Part shown: piece after piece, positions 8,651 through 16,720 of the stretch
Layout: the number at the start of each line of letters is the position of its first letter
Numbering within the stretch: position 1 is the first letter of the stretch
Assembly: GCA_050117315.1 (NCBI GenBank)
Contig: JASFMY010000121.1
Location: 1 to 22,152 of the forward strand
DNA from: JANQIV01 sp050117315
Lineage (GTDB): Bacteria > Bacteroidota > Ignavibacteria > Ignavibacteriales > Melioribacteraceae
Reading direction: 5' to 3'
DNA length: 22,152 nt
Program-made: the position numbers and the translations under genes
Notes under the pieces: generated by a model
What the model was told of the DNA's origin: nothing
What the model saw: the letters and a program-made list of their open reading frames with translations, nothing else
Database searches by the model: none

Positions 8651-10516
8651 ATGTCACAAGAAAAGGAAAACGGGGTTAAGGTTGAAACTAAAAACCTTAA
8701 TGAAGTAACCGTTCGTTTTGCCGGAGATTCCGGCGACGGTATGCAGTTGACCGGAACTCAGTTTAGCGATACAACTGCATTAGTTGGAAACGATTTAAGT
8801 ACGCTACCGGATTATCCTGCAGAAATTCGTGCACCCGCCGGAACTTTGTACGGTGTAAGCGGATTTCAATTGCACTTCAGTTCGAGCGATATCCACACTC
8901 CCGGCGATGTTCCGGATGTATTAGTCGCAATGAATCCTGCGGCTTTAAAAATTAATCTAAAGGAAATAAAACCTACTGCAATAATCATTGTAAACAAAGA
9001 CGCATTTGATATTAAAAACCTGCATATGGCAGGCTGGGATACTAATCCTTTGGAGGATGATACCCTTGCCGGTCATAAAGTATTTAAAGTAAGGATTACT
9101 ACATTAACACAAAACGTATTAAAGGACAGCCCTCTTTCAATCAAAGAAGTTTTAAGATGTAAAAATTTCTTTGCTTTGGGATTGATGTACTGGCTGTACA
9201 ACAGACCCATTGAACCTACTTTGGAGTGGATTGAAAATAAATTCAAAAAAAGACCTGAAATTGTTGAAGCAAATAAAAGCGTTTTAAAAGCAGGTTATTA
9301 TTTCGGGGACCAAACAGAAATTTTCACAACAAGATACCAGGTAAAACCCGCCCATCTTCCAAAAGGCACTTACAGAAGTGTTTCCGGCAACGAAGCCACA
9401 GCCTTGGGTTTAATAGCCTCAGCCAAATTAAGTAATCTTCCTTTATATTTGGGAACTTACCCTATTACCCCTGCTTCAGATATTCTACATTACTTAAGCA
9501 GATATAAAAACTATAATGTTATGACTTTCCAGGCCGAAGATGAAATTAGCGGTATAGCATCTTCAGTAGGAGCTGCATTCGGCGGAGTACTTGCTGCAAC
9601 TTCCACAAGCGGTCCCGGGATGGCTTTAAAGACTGAAGCACTTGGGCTAGCGGTCATGACGGAACTGCCTTTAGTAATAGTTAATGTTCAAAGAGGCGGA
9701 CCAAGTACGGGGTTACCTACAAAAACCGAACAGTCCGATTTATTCCAGGCAGTTTACGGCAGAAACGGTGAAGCGCCTGTAGCTGTTTTGGCTGCATCAA
9801 CTCCGAGCGATTGTTTTGATATGGCAATTGAAGCAAGCCGGTTGGCGTTAAAATATATGACACCTGTTATATTGCTAACAGACGGTTATATAGCAAACGG
9901 TTCAGAACCTTGGAGGCTCCCTGAGATTGAAAGTCTTCCTAAGATCGATGTGAAATTCCATACCGACACTGAAAATTTTGAACCTTACGGAAGAAATGAA
10001 TTTGGTGCAAGGCCCTGGGTTAAACCGGGTACACCGGGTCTGGAACACAGGGTAGGCGGACTTGAAAAAGCGGATAAAACAGGTAATGTAAGCTACGATC
10101 CCGATAACCACGATTTGATGTGCAAGCTGAGAGTCAAAAAAATCAAGAATATTGAAAATGATATTCCCGACCTTGAAGTAAGGGGAGATGAAGAAGGGGA
10201 ACTGCTGGTATTAGGATGGGGCGGTACTTATGGAGCCATAACCGAAGCTGTTGATAAATCATGGGCCGGTGGATTAAGAGTATCACAGGCTCATTTAAAG
10301 TATTTGAATCCTCTTCCTAAAAACACAGGGGAAGTATTAAGTAAATTCGAAAATATACTTATTCCTGAAATCAATCTTGGTCAGCTTGCTACAATTATAA
10401 AAAGCGAGTATTTAATACCGGTTATTAAGTTTAACAAAATGAGAGGATTACCATTTAAGTCTTGTGATATCAAAAATAAGATTTCGGAAATCCTTGGAGG
10501 CGGAAATGGCAGATAA
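8651..10516 (+). CDS. korA: 2-oxoacid:ferredoxin oxidoreductase, fused gamma-alpha subunit (KorA)
   Basis: With KorB, interconverts a 2-oxoacid, most likely 2-oxoglutarate, with succinyl-CoA and CO2 using ferredoxin. Residues about 18-210 form the gamma domain (RFAGDSGDGMQLTG at 22-35; APAGTLYGVSGFQ at 61-73). Residues about 240-460 form the pyrimidine-binding alpha domain, with GTYPITPASD at 268-277, ATSTSGPGM at 316-324 and NVQRGGPSTGLPTKTEQSDL at 345-364. The C-terminal transketolase-like domain follows. The fused gamma-alpha arrangement at 621 residues matches two-subunit KorAB enzymes, which lack a built-in ferredoxin subunit. The substrate assignment rests on overall similarity to KorA; related enzymes use other 2-oxoacids. 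It overlaps korB by 11 bp. Depending on direction, it would serve an oxidative or reductive TCA cycle in an organism using low-potential ferredoxin. Confidence 0.95.
   Translation: MSQEKENGVKVETKNLNEVTVRFAGDSGDGMQLTGTQFSDTTALVGNDLSTLPDYPAEIRAPAGTLYGVSGFQLHFSSSDIHTPGDVPDVLVAMNPAALKINLKEIKPTAIIIVNKDAFDIKNLHMAGWDTNPLEDDTLAGHKVFKVRITTLTQNVLKDSPLSIKEVLRCKNFFALGLMYWLYNRPIEPTLEWIENKFKKRPEIVEANKSVLKAGYYFGDQTEIFTTRYQVKPAHLPKGTYRSVSGNEATALGLIASAKLSNLPLYLGTYPITPASDILHYLSRYKNYNVMTFQAEDEISGIASSVGAAFGGVLAATSTSGPGMALKTEALGLAVMTELPLVIVNVQRGGPSTGLPTKTEQSDLFQAVYGRNGEAPVAVLAASTPSDCFDMAIEASRLALKYMTPVILLTDGYIANGSEPWRLPEIESLPKIDVKFHTDTENFEPYGRNEFGARPWVKPGTPGLEHRVGGLEKADKTGNVSYDPDNHDLMCKLRVKKIKNIENDIPDLEVRGDEEGELLVLGWGGTYGAITEAVDKSWAGGLRVSQAHLKYLNPLPKNTGEVLSKFENILIPEINLGQLATIIKSEYLIPVIKFNKMRGLPFKSCDIKNKISEILGGGNGR
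10496..10500 (+). promoter_or_regulatory. Ribosome binding site that fixes the korB start
   Basis: GGAGG lies 5 nt before the ATG at 10506, inside the end of korA. It favours 10506 over the in-frame upstream ATG at 10464, which has no such site and would add 14 residues encoded entirely within korA. Confidence 0.75.
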
Positions 10517-11537
10517 TATTGGAATACAAGAAAAAAAATATAAAGCAAAAGATTTTGCATCCGACCAGGACGTAAGATGGTGTCCAGGGTGCGGTAACTA
10601 TTCAATTCTTGCACAAGTACAAAGATCGTTTCCTGATATTGGAGTTGAAAAAGAAAGAATAGTTTGGGTATCCGGTATAGGCTGCTCAAGCCGTTTTCCG
10701 TATTACATGAGCACCTACGGGTTCCACGGTATTCATGGAAGAGCTGCGGCTATTGCGTCCGGTTTAAAAATAGCAAGACCTGAACTTTCAGTCTGGGTCG
10801 CTACAGGGGATGGTGACTTGATGAGTATCGGTGGAAATCATTTCATACATTCCGCAAGAAAGAATATTGATCTGAAAGTGCTGCTGTTCAACAATAGAAT
10901 TTACGGGCTAACCAAAGGACAGTATTCACCTACATCTGAAAAAGGCAAAGTAACAAAAAGTACTCCTTATGGAAGTATAGATTACCCGTTTAACCCTCCT
11001 TCTCTGGCATTAGGCGCGGAAGCTTCTTTTGTTGCAAGATCAATAGATAGGGACCCGAAACATTTGCAGCAAATGATTAAAAGGGCTGCAGAACATAAAG
11101 GCTTTGCATTTATCGAAGTTTATCAAAACTGTAACATATTTAATGACGGAGCTTTTGAAATATTAACAGATAGAGCAATCAAAGATGATAATGTACTTGT
11201 TTTGGAAGACAACAAACCAATGATATTCGGCAAGAACAAAGATAAAGGAATTATTCTTGATAACTTCAATCCAAGAGCAGTTGATATCAGTAACGGAAAG
11301 TATTCTGCAAATGATTTGATGATTCATGATGAAAAGGATAAAAGCCCGATCAGAGCATTTATATTAGCTCACATGACGGACAGAGATGATTTACCGACTC
11401 CTATTGGAGTCTTTAGACAGGAAATCAAACCTACTTATGATGAAGGCGTTAAGAAGCAAATTGATAATATCACAGAACAGAAAGGCAAAGGTGAGTTAAA
11501 GAATCTTCTTTACTCGGGCAATACCTGGGAAGTATAA
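10506..11537 (+). CDS. korB: 2-oxoacid:ferredoxin oxidoreductase beta subunit (KorB)
   Basis: The thiamine pyrophosphate- and [4Fe-4S]-binding partner of KorA. Numbered from the ATG at 10506 (343 residues), it shows the cluster ligands C26 and C29 (RWCPGCGNYSI), C60 (GIGCSSRFP) and a likely fourth, C209 (YQNCNIFND). The TPP/Mg motif is GDGDLMSIGGNH (101-112), continuing through NNRIYGLTKGQYSPTS (129-144), a strongly conserved stretch of the 2-oxoglutarate/2-oxoacid family. The start was chosen for its GGAGG site; the coding region overlaps korA by 11 bp, so the subunits are co-translated. A good intrinsic terminator 20 bp after the stop ends the unit. Together the genes form a complete two-subunit enzyme; the ferredoxin must be encoded elsewhere. 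Confidence 0.96.
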   Translation: MADNIGIQEKKYKAKDFASDQDVRWCPGCGNYSILAQVQRSFPDIGVEKERIVWVSGIGCSSRFPYYMSTYGFHGIHGRAAAIASGLKIARPELSVWVATGDGDLMSIGGNHFIHSARKNIDLKVLLFNNRIYGLTKGQYSPTSEKGKVTKSTPYGSIDYPFNPPSLALGAEASFVARSIDRDPKHLQQMIKRAAEHKGFAFIEVYQNCNIFNDGAFEILTDRAIKDDNVLVLEDNKPMIFGKNKDKGIILDNFNPRAVDISNGKYSANDLMIHDEKDKSPIRAFILAHMTDRDDLPTPIGVFRQEIKPTYDEGVKKQIDNITEQKGKGELKNLLYSGNTWEV

Positions 11538-11557
11538 TATTATAACATATCTGTCAG

Positions 11558-11597
11558 ATTCCCGGGGTTATTAAAATTCCGGGAATTTTTATTTTTT
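11558..11597 (+). terminator. Intrinsic terminator of korAB
   Basis: ATTCCCGG (11558-11565) pairs perfectly with CCGGGAAT (11579-11586) around a 13-nt loop. It is followed at once by a T-rich tract (11586-11590 and 11592-11597). Position and form fit a rho-independent terminator for the korA-korB transcript. Confidence 0.88.
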
Positions 11598-11722
11598 ATC
11601 GCTCATGAAATTTAATTTCCTAAATCTTTAAAGGCGGGTAATTTTTTTATTACATATCAAAAAATATCTTTTTTTAATTAAGTATTTTTTAGCAAATTAG
11701 CCCCTTCAAAAATTAAGATGTT

Positions 11723-12703
11723 ATGCTAGATTTTACGAAATTAAAAACAATTATAAATAATAATAACTCGTTTCTAATTACTAGTCATGTTAACCCTGAT
11801 GCCGATGCAATAGGTTCGGAATTAGGCTTATACTACATACTTAAAAAGCTCGGCAAAGAAGCATATATAATAAACCACAATTCTACACCTGATACTATTG
11901 AATTCCTGGATAGAGAAAATGTAGTCCGGCAATATGACCCTGAATTACATGATAAACTCATTAAGAGCTGTGATGTTCTGGTTATGCTTGACCTCAACCA
12001 GATTCTGAGAGTAAAATCATTAGAAAAATATTTTAAGGAAACTGTGCAGACTGTTGTCTGTATTGATCATCATGAAGACCCGGAAGATTTTACCGAAAAT
12101 ATGTTTCTTGAAACTTCATATGCATCAACAGGCGAAATGATTTATGATCTGGTTAACCAGACAAAAATTGTTGATCTGGATTTTCAAATTGCCGAACCGC
12201 TGTATGCTGCAATTATGACGGATACAGGTTCTTTTCGTTATGAAAGAACTACACCTAAAACTCACATGGCGGCAGCAGAATTATTAAAGCAGGGTGTTGA
12301 TCCCAAGTATGTTTTTATGTCCCTTTATGATAACAACCGCATTGAAAAGCTAAAATTGATGGGCAGCGCAATTGCTTCTATGCAGCAATATGCAGCTGGC
12401 CGGATTACTTATATAACCATAACTCAAAAAATGCTGGATGAGACAGGTGCCCTGGAATCGGACGTTGAAGGATTTGTAAATTTCTGCCTTAGTGTAAAAG
12501 ATGTTAAAATAGGTCTGCTCTTTTATGAATTGAAAGACGGTATAAAAATCAGCTTTCGTTCGAAAGTTGATATTCCAATAAACAAACTTGCTGCCGAGTT
12601 TGGAGGCGGAGGGCATTATCATGCTGCGGGGGCCAGGATTTATAATGTATCGCTTGATGAATATATTGAAAAAGTATTAAACGCTGCTTTAAAGTATTTA
12701 TAG
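11723..12703 (+). CDS. nrnA: DHH/DHHA1 nanoRNase / pAp phosphatase (NrnA family)
   Basis: A DHH-superfamily phosphoesterase of 326 residues, the usual NrnA size. The metal-binding motifs are intact: H22, D26 and D28 (SHVNPDADAIGS), D90 (VMLDLNQ), DHH at 115-117 (CIDHHEDP) and D167 (IMTDTGSFRY). The C-terminal DHHA1 domain carries the substrate-binding GGGGHYHAAGA at 294-304. Family members degrade 2-5-nt RNA oligomers and dephosphorylate 3'-phosphoadenosine 5'-phosphate; some act on cyclic dinucleotides, so the exact substrate is inferred. It is cytosolic. It stands alone, 185 bp after korB with the korAB terminator between, and its last 6 bp overlap the 3' end of convergent lolD. Confidence 0.93.
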   Translation: MLDFTKLKTIINNNNSFLITSHVNPDADAIGSELGLYYILKKLGKEAYIINHNSTPDTIEFLDRENVVRQYDPELHDKLIKSCDVLVMLDLNQILRVKSLEKYFKETVQTVVCIDHHEDPEDFTENMFLETSYASTGEMIYDLVNQTKIVDLDFQIAEPLYAAIMTDTGSFRYERTTPKTHMAAAELLKQGVDPKYVFMSLYDNNRIEKLKLMGSAIASMQQYAAGRITYITITQKMLDETGALESDVEGFVNFCLSVKDVKIGLLFYELKDGIKISFRSKVDIPINKLAAEFGGGGHYHAAGARIYNVSLDEYIEKVLNAALKYL

Positions 12704-13381
12704 GTTTACAATCTTCCCGTCTTTCATTTCTAGAACATTATCAGCCAGTTTAACCAGTTCCTTGTTGTGTGTAACAATCAACATAGTAATTTTTAATTTC
12801 TCTTTAAGCTCTTCAAATAACTGATGAATTGAGGTTGATGTTTTTGAATCGAGATTTCCGGTCGGTTCGTCAGCAAAAAGAATTTGCGGTTCGTTTACCA
12901 ATGCTCTTGCAATAGCCACTCGTTGAGCTTCACCGCCGGATAGCTCTGCCGGTTTGTGGTCGGTTCTATCTTTTAAGCCCACCAGCTCAAGCAGTTCAAC
13001 ACTTCTTTTGAAAGCTTCTTTCTGATTCGTGCCGTTTATCATCATTGGTATAGCCGTATTTTCAACGGCGGTAAATTCGGGTAATAAATGATGAAATTGA
13101 AATACAACTCCAAAGTTTTGATTTCTAAAGGCCGATAATTTTTTGTCGTCGAACTCGTAAATATTTTCATTGTTAAATTTTACCGTTCCGCTATCGGGGA
13201 AATCGAGCCCCGCAAGAATATGAAGCAAAGTACTTTTGCCTGCTCCCGATGCGCCTACAATCATAGTAGATTTATTTGCCTCTATCTGCAATGATAAATC
13301 ATAAAGCACATCAACTTTTTTAAATTTTGATTTTGTAAAAGACTTAAATAAACTCTCCGCTTCTATAATGATATTATTCAT
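12698..13381 (-). CDS. lolD: Lipoprotein-export ABC transporter ATPase (LolD-like)
   Basis: A 227-residue ABC ATPase of the MacB/LolD/FtsE type: Walker A GASGAGKST (43-51), Q-loop Q95 (VVFQFHHLLPEFTAVEN), signature LSGGEAQR (147-154), Walker B ILFADE (167-172) and H-loop H205. It should power extraction of outer-membrane lipoproteins from the inner membrane together with the two FtsX-type permeases encoded just upstream; the gap to the second permease is only 6 bp. Its 3' end overlaps nrnA by 6 bp tail to tail. MacB-type or FtsE functions are possible on sequence alone, but the two permeases with a large periplasmic domain favour LolCDE. Confidence 0.92.
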   Translation of the reverse strand: MNNIIIEAESLFKSFTKSKFKKVDVLYDLSLQIEANKSTMIVGASGAGKSTLLHILAGLDFPDSGTVKFNNENIYEFDDKKLSAFRNQNFGVVFQFHHLLPEFTAVENTAIPMMINGTNQKEAFKRSVELLELVGLKDRTDHKPAELSGGEAQRVAIARALVNEPQILFADEPTGNLDSKTSTSIHQLFEELKEKLKITMLIVTHNKELVKLADNVLEMKDGKIVNL

Positions 13382-13387
13382 AAAGAA

Positions 13388-14605
13388 TTATTCCCACTTT
13401 ATAGCTTCAACAATATTTTGCTTTGCTGCTTTTGATGCAGGGTAAAGCCCTGCTAAGAAAGATAATAAAAGAGACATCCCGCAAATAGCAATTAAATCCG
13501 GAAACCTGATTTCTACCGGCATTGAATTAATTATGTACTTGGTCGGATCAAGCGGGTACAGGTTGTATTTTATTTGAAGCACACAAATTACAAGCCCCAG
13601 CAGCAAACCTATTGAAGTCCCGACTACTCCAACCAGGATACCTTCGAACATAAAAATTTTTTTTATTGATTTACCCGGTAAACCTATTGAGCGCAAAATT
13701 CCAATATCCTTTCTCTTTTCAATAACCGTCATTGAAAGTGAGCCGAGAATATTAAAGGCTGCTACAATTATTATTAAGCAAAGAATTATATAAGCCGCCC
13801 ACCGCTCAATCAACATAACAGTGTAAAGGTCTTTGTGAAGATCAAACCATGATTCAACTTTATAATCTTCACCAAGCATAGAAATAAAATCTTCTTTTAT
13901 TCTGTTTGTATTCTCTATGTTTTTTAGCCTGATATCACAGCCTGAGATTTTATCTTTTAGTCCCAGCAGAATCTGTGAAGATTCAAGTGAAGTAAAAACC
14001 TGTTTGTTATCGTAGCTCTTATTGTTTGTTTCGAATAAACCGGTAACTACAAATCTTAAGCTTCTCGGGAGAGAAAAGTTGAATAGCGACTGCTCAATAT
14101 TTCTAAATGAAGTAGCAACTATTGTATCACCAACCCTTGCCGACAACCTTAATGCGGTTGGTAGTCCCAAGATAATTTTATTTATATCTCCTTCATTAGT
14201 TAAATCAAATTCACCCGATATAATTTTATCTTGTAATCCCCAATTCAAATTTCCTTTTGATTCAATTCCTTTTAATGTTTGCACTTCATAAGTTTTACCG
14301 TTCAGCAAAATTACCTGTCCTTCAAGAAAGGCATTTAAGGATTCGATTTCATCATTAGTTTTTATCTTATCGTAAAGCAAATTATCCGTACTGTTTGACT
14401 CATAACTTGAAATCCTTAAGTGAGGATCAAAGCTTATTAATATTGATGATACCAGTGAACCGAAACCGTTAAACACCGATAAAACTACAATAAGCGAAGC
14501 TACTCCCAGCGCAATTCCAATTGTTGAAATGATTGAGATTATAGAAATAAAATTAATCTTATGCTTTGACTTCAAATATCTTTTTGCTATAAAAAATTCA
14601 ATCAT
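13388..14605 (-). CDS. LolC/LolE-family FtsX-type permease (second)
   Basis: A 405-residue inner-membrane permease with the LolC/E topology. One membrane helix lies near 19-45; a large periplasmic domain spans about 46-266; three helices follow near 267-292, 322-345 and 369-391. The cytoplasmic coupling segment EKRKDIGILRSIGLPGKSI (296-314) and the C-terminal YPASKAAKQNIVEAIKWE are typical of FtsX-like permeases. Its ATG shares one base with the stop of the upstream permease (TAATG), and lolD follows by 6 bp, so all three are one coupled operon. It probably forms a heterodimer with the first permease. Which of the two corresponds to LolC and which to LolE cannot be decided from sequence by eye. 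Confidence 0.9.
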   Translation of the reverse strand: MIEFFIAKRYLKSKHKINFISIISIISTIGIALGVASLIVVLSVFNGFGSLVSSILISFDPHLRISSYESNSTDNLLYDKIKTNDEIESLNAFLEGQVILLNGKTYEVQTLKGIESKGNLNWGLQDKIISGEFDLTNEGDINKIILGLPTALRLSARVGDTIVATSFRNIEQSLFNFSLPRSLRFVVTGLFETNNKSYDNKQVFTSLESSQILLGLKDKISGCDIRLKNIENTNRIKEDFISMLGEDYKVESWFDLHKDLYTVMLIERWAAYIILCLIIIVAAFNILGSLSMTVIEKRKDIGILRSIGLPGKSIKKIFMFEGILVGVVGTSIGLLLGLVICVLQIKYNLYPLDPTKYIINSMPVEIRFPDLIAICGMSLLLSFLAGLYPASKAAKQNIVEAIKWE

Positions 14606-15831
14606 TATTCAAACCTAATTGCAGAAATAATTTTTGTATTTGCAGCAATTTTACTCGGTATGTACGCTGCCAGTACACTCAACAGAATGGTTGAAACAGA
14701 AACTATAAAATAATTTATCCAGTTAATAGAAATCGGTACACTCGAAATAAAATAAACAGACGAAGGAAGCGATATCAAGTTAAAATTATTTTGAAGTATA
14801 CTGAATATTATGGAAATGGAATTGCCGATTATTATTCCAATAAAGGATAAATACAGACCCTGCAAAGTAAAGATAGTTGAAATAGTCGCTTTGTTTGCTC
14901 CAAGACTTTTTAGTATTCCGATAGACTCTGTTTTTTCAAGAACAATCATTAGCAGCATCCCTATGATGTTAAACACTGCTACAATAATAATAATTCCAAG
15001 CACAATAGGGATCGGCTCTTTTTGTAAATCAATCCATGTAAAAATGTTTTGGTGTACTTTAAAAACAGACCTGACATAATAGGGGTATCTTAAATTATTC
15101 TGCAACACTGATTCCAGACTATCAATAACCGACGTATTGTTTAATTTAATATTATAGCCGGAAACCTTTTCGCCTATGCCGAAAAAGTCCTGGGCAATTT
15201 CTAAATCTATATAAACATTTAGGTCATCGTACTGCGACATGCCGCTTTCATAAATTCCCGTGACAATAAATTGTTCTATAGCCGGAGGATTAGTAAATGA
15301 GGGAATTTCATCATTCTTTAAAGCCAGTAAACTTATCTTATCATTTATACCGACTTGTAATTTATCTGCAAGCTTTTTCCCGATTACAATACCATATTTT
15401 GTAGAGCCGGTTGCAAAATCAAACTCTCCATTGATTATATATTTCCGTATACTTGAATTGTCCAGCGATTTGTCTGTTCCTGTTACCTGAATTCCCTCGG
15501 AAATAAGTTTCGTTTTAATTATTGCAAACTTTGTTACAAAAGGGGAGATTGATTCAAAACTTCTCCCGATCAAACCGGTAATTTTAGGAATTTCTTTTTT
15601 ATAACCGGGCAGATTAAGATTTCTAAAAGATGAAATTTTTATGTGTGCATTAATATCTACAATTTTTTGTGTTACGGTGCTCTCAAAGCCGTCAAGGACA
15701 GTTAACGAAATATTTAAGACGATTACCCCTAAAGCAATTCCCAGAACTGCAATTGACGAAACAAGGGAAATGAATTTTGAATCCTTTTTAGATTTCAAAT
15801 ATTTCTTTAAAACGAAAATTGAAAATTGCAT
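14605..15831 (-). CDS. LolC/LolE-family FtsX-type permease (first)
   Basis: A 408-residue permease, first gene of the minus-strand operon. Membrane helices lie near 22-46, 274-299, 322-347 and 372-392, with a periplasmic domain of about 47-273. The coupling segment EKTESIGILKSLGANKATI (299-317) and the C-terminal IPSKIAANTKIISAIRFE match the partner permease, as do parts of the N-terminus (KKYLKSK, SIAVLGIALGV), so the two are paralogues that have diverged widely. The operon promoter should lie in 15832-15990 on the minus strand; I cannot name it. It is expected to work with the second permease and LolD in release of outer-membrane lipoproteins to a periplasmic carrier. Confidence 0.9.
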   Translation of the reverse strand: MQFSIFVLKKYLKSKKDSKFISLVSSIAVLGIALGVIVLNISLTVLDGFESTVTQKIVDINAHIKISSFRNLNLPGYKKEIPKITGLIGRSFESISPFVTKFAIIKTKLISEGIQVTGTDKSLDNSSIRKYIINGEFDFATGSTKYGIVIGKKLADKLQVGINDKISLLALKNDEIPSFTNPPAIEQFIVTGIYESGMSQYDDLNVYIDLEIAQDFFGIGEKVSGYNIKLNNTSVIDSLESVLQNNLRYPYYVRSVFKVHQNIFTWIDLQKEPIPIVLGIIIIVAVFNIIGMLLMIVLEKTESIGILKSLGANKATISTIFTLQGLYLSFIGIIIGNSISIIFSILQNNFNLISLPSSVYFISSVPISINWINYFIVSVSTILLSVLAAYIPSKIAANTKIISAIRFE

Positions 15832-15988
15832 AAATCATCGAGAAATTAGATAAATAAGATAAAAAAAAGAAAATTAGATTGGGGAAAAAGAAATAAAAAA
15901 AATTGACTTTTGAAAACCAAAACAATATTTTAATCAGTCTATTTTTAAAGCACTTTGTACTTTTACAATTTGAAAAAGGCATAAAAAA

Positions 15989-16059
15989 GGGGCGTAGCCC
16001 CGATAGTTAAATCGGGATAAGGTTAGCGTATCCCGCAGTTCGGGAAGGTCGCATGTTCA
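15989..16059 (+). pseudogene. Degenerate tRNA-Pro-like relic
   Basis: Three blocks match the intact tRNA-Pro 130 bp downstream in the same order: GGGGCGTAGC (15989-15998), GGTTAGCG (16021-16028), and a 14-nt block at 16046-16059 that differs from the true gene at one position. Between the first two, 22 nt forming a CCCGAT/ATCGGG hairpin replaces the 7 nt of the real D-arm. The anticodon-arm equivalent, TCCCG/CGGGA, has only a 5-nt loop. No 3' acceptor strand follows. It cannot fold as a normal tRNA, so it is probably a decayed or partial duplicate, though a tRNA-mimicking RNA element is not excluded. Confidence 0.45.
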
Positions 16060-16119
16060 TTGAGAACAGTTGAAAGTTTTTTGAAAAATTGGAATAACTA
16101 TTTGAATACTAAGTTTTTT

Positions 16120-16194
16120 CGGGGCGTAGCGTAGTCCGGTTAGCGCGCCTGCTTTGGGAGCAGGAGGTCGCAGGTTCAAATCCTGCCGCCCCGA
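16120..16194 (+). tRNA. tRNA-Pro (anticodon TGG)
   Basis: A full cloverleaf is visible. The 7-bp acceptor CGGGGCG pairs with CGCCCCG, and the discriminator is A16194. The D-arm contains GGTTAGCG. The anticodon stem CCTGC/GCAGG has a 7-nt loop with TGG at 16155-16157. The T-arm is GCAGG-TTCAAAT-CCTGC. No CCA is encoded. It is the first functional tRNA of a four-gene plus-strand cluster. Confidence 0.96.
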
Positions 16195-16264
16195 CTTAGT
16201 GATAAATTACAAATTTCAAATTGGGATTTATAAGTTGTTATTTGTTTTTTGATTGTTTTGATCT

Positions 16265-16338
<74 letters not shown>

Positions 16339-16346
16339 CAACTGTT

Positions 16347-16418
16347 GGCCCCATCGTCTAATGGTTAGGACCTCGCCCTTTCACGGCGGTAATAGGGGTT
16401 CGAATCCCCTTGGGGTCA
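16347..16418 (+). tRNA. tRNA-Glu (anticodon TTC), copy 1
   Basis: The acceptor GGCCCCA pairs with TGGGGTC (one G-U pair), and the discriminator is A16418. The anticodon stem TCGCC/GGCGG encloses CTTTCAC with TTC at 16380-16382. The T-arm is AGGGG-TTCGAAT-CCCCT. CCA is not encoded. It is identical to copy 2, which starts 248 bp later. Confidence 0.96.
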
Positions 16419-16458
16419 CTTGAAAAATGCAGTTAATTAAAATTTCTGCAAAATAAAA

Positions 16459-16479
16459 GGGCTGTCGAACCCGTTTTTT
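16459..16479 (+). terminator. Weak terminator-like hairpin between the tRNA-Glu genes
   Basis: GGG at 16459-16461 pairs with CCC at 16470-16472, with an interrupted inner pair. A run of six T residues follows (16474-16479). The stem is short, so this may be a partial terminator for the first three tRNAs or mere chance. Confidence 0.25.
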
Positions 16480-16491
16480 GAGGTGAGCCTG

Positions 16492-16511
16492 TCCGCCGTC
16501 TTTTGGGCGGG
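16492..16511. repeat. GC-rich hairpin in the tRNA-Glu spacer
   Basis: TCCGCC (16492-16497) pairs with GGCGGG (16506-16511), including one G-U, around an 8-nt loop. It stands out from its AT-rich surroundings and has no T-run after it. It resembles a dispersed palindromic repeat unit, but only one copy is visible here. Confidence 0.3.
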
Positions 16512-16594
16512 AAATCTTTCAATTAGATAACTGCTTTTTTTGTTCTTGGATTATTTGAAATAGCAATTACAAATGACAAATTATAATTAACATT

Positions 16595-16666
16595 GGCCCC
16601 ATCGTCTAATGGTTAGGACCTCGCCCTTTCACGGCGGTAATAGGGGTTCGAATCCCCTTGGGGTCA
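16595..16666 (+). tRNA. tRNA-Glu (anticodon TTC), copy 2
   Basis: The sequence is identical over all 72 nt to the copy at 16347, with the anticodon TTC at 16628-16630 and discriminator A16666; CCA is not encoded. It is followed two bases later by a strong terminator hairpin. The 176-nt spacer between copies has no gene. Confidence 0.96.
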
Positions 16667-16667
16667 C

Positions 16668-16705
16668 AAAACCTTGAAGCTTAGCTTTGAGGTTTTTTTG
16701 TTTTT
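16668..16705 (+). terminator. Intrinsic terminator of the tRNA cluster
   Basis: A 13-bp stem pairs 16668-16680 with 16684-16696, including two G-U pairs, around a 3-nt TTA loop. The T tract runs through 16699 and on past one G to 16705. It lies directly after the second tRNA-Glu and only 15 bp before the next start codon. Confidence 0.88.
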
Positions 16706-16720
16706 ATTATATCTTACCAT

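Noticed and set aside
10464..10505. Upstream in-frame ATG for korB at 10464
   Set aside because: It lies within korA without a ribosome site and adds 14 residues; GGAGG before 10506 and conserved family length favour the later start.
15788..15982. Minus-strand open frame upstream of the Lol operon
   Set aside because: Lysine/phenylalanine-rich low-complexity translation from an AT-rich leader, partly overlapping the permease start; no family features.
16347..16666. The repeated tRNA-Glu pair as attachment sites of a mobile element
   Set aside because: The 176-nt spacer has no integrase or cargo, and the repeat is the full tRNA gene rather than a 3' fragment.
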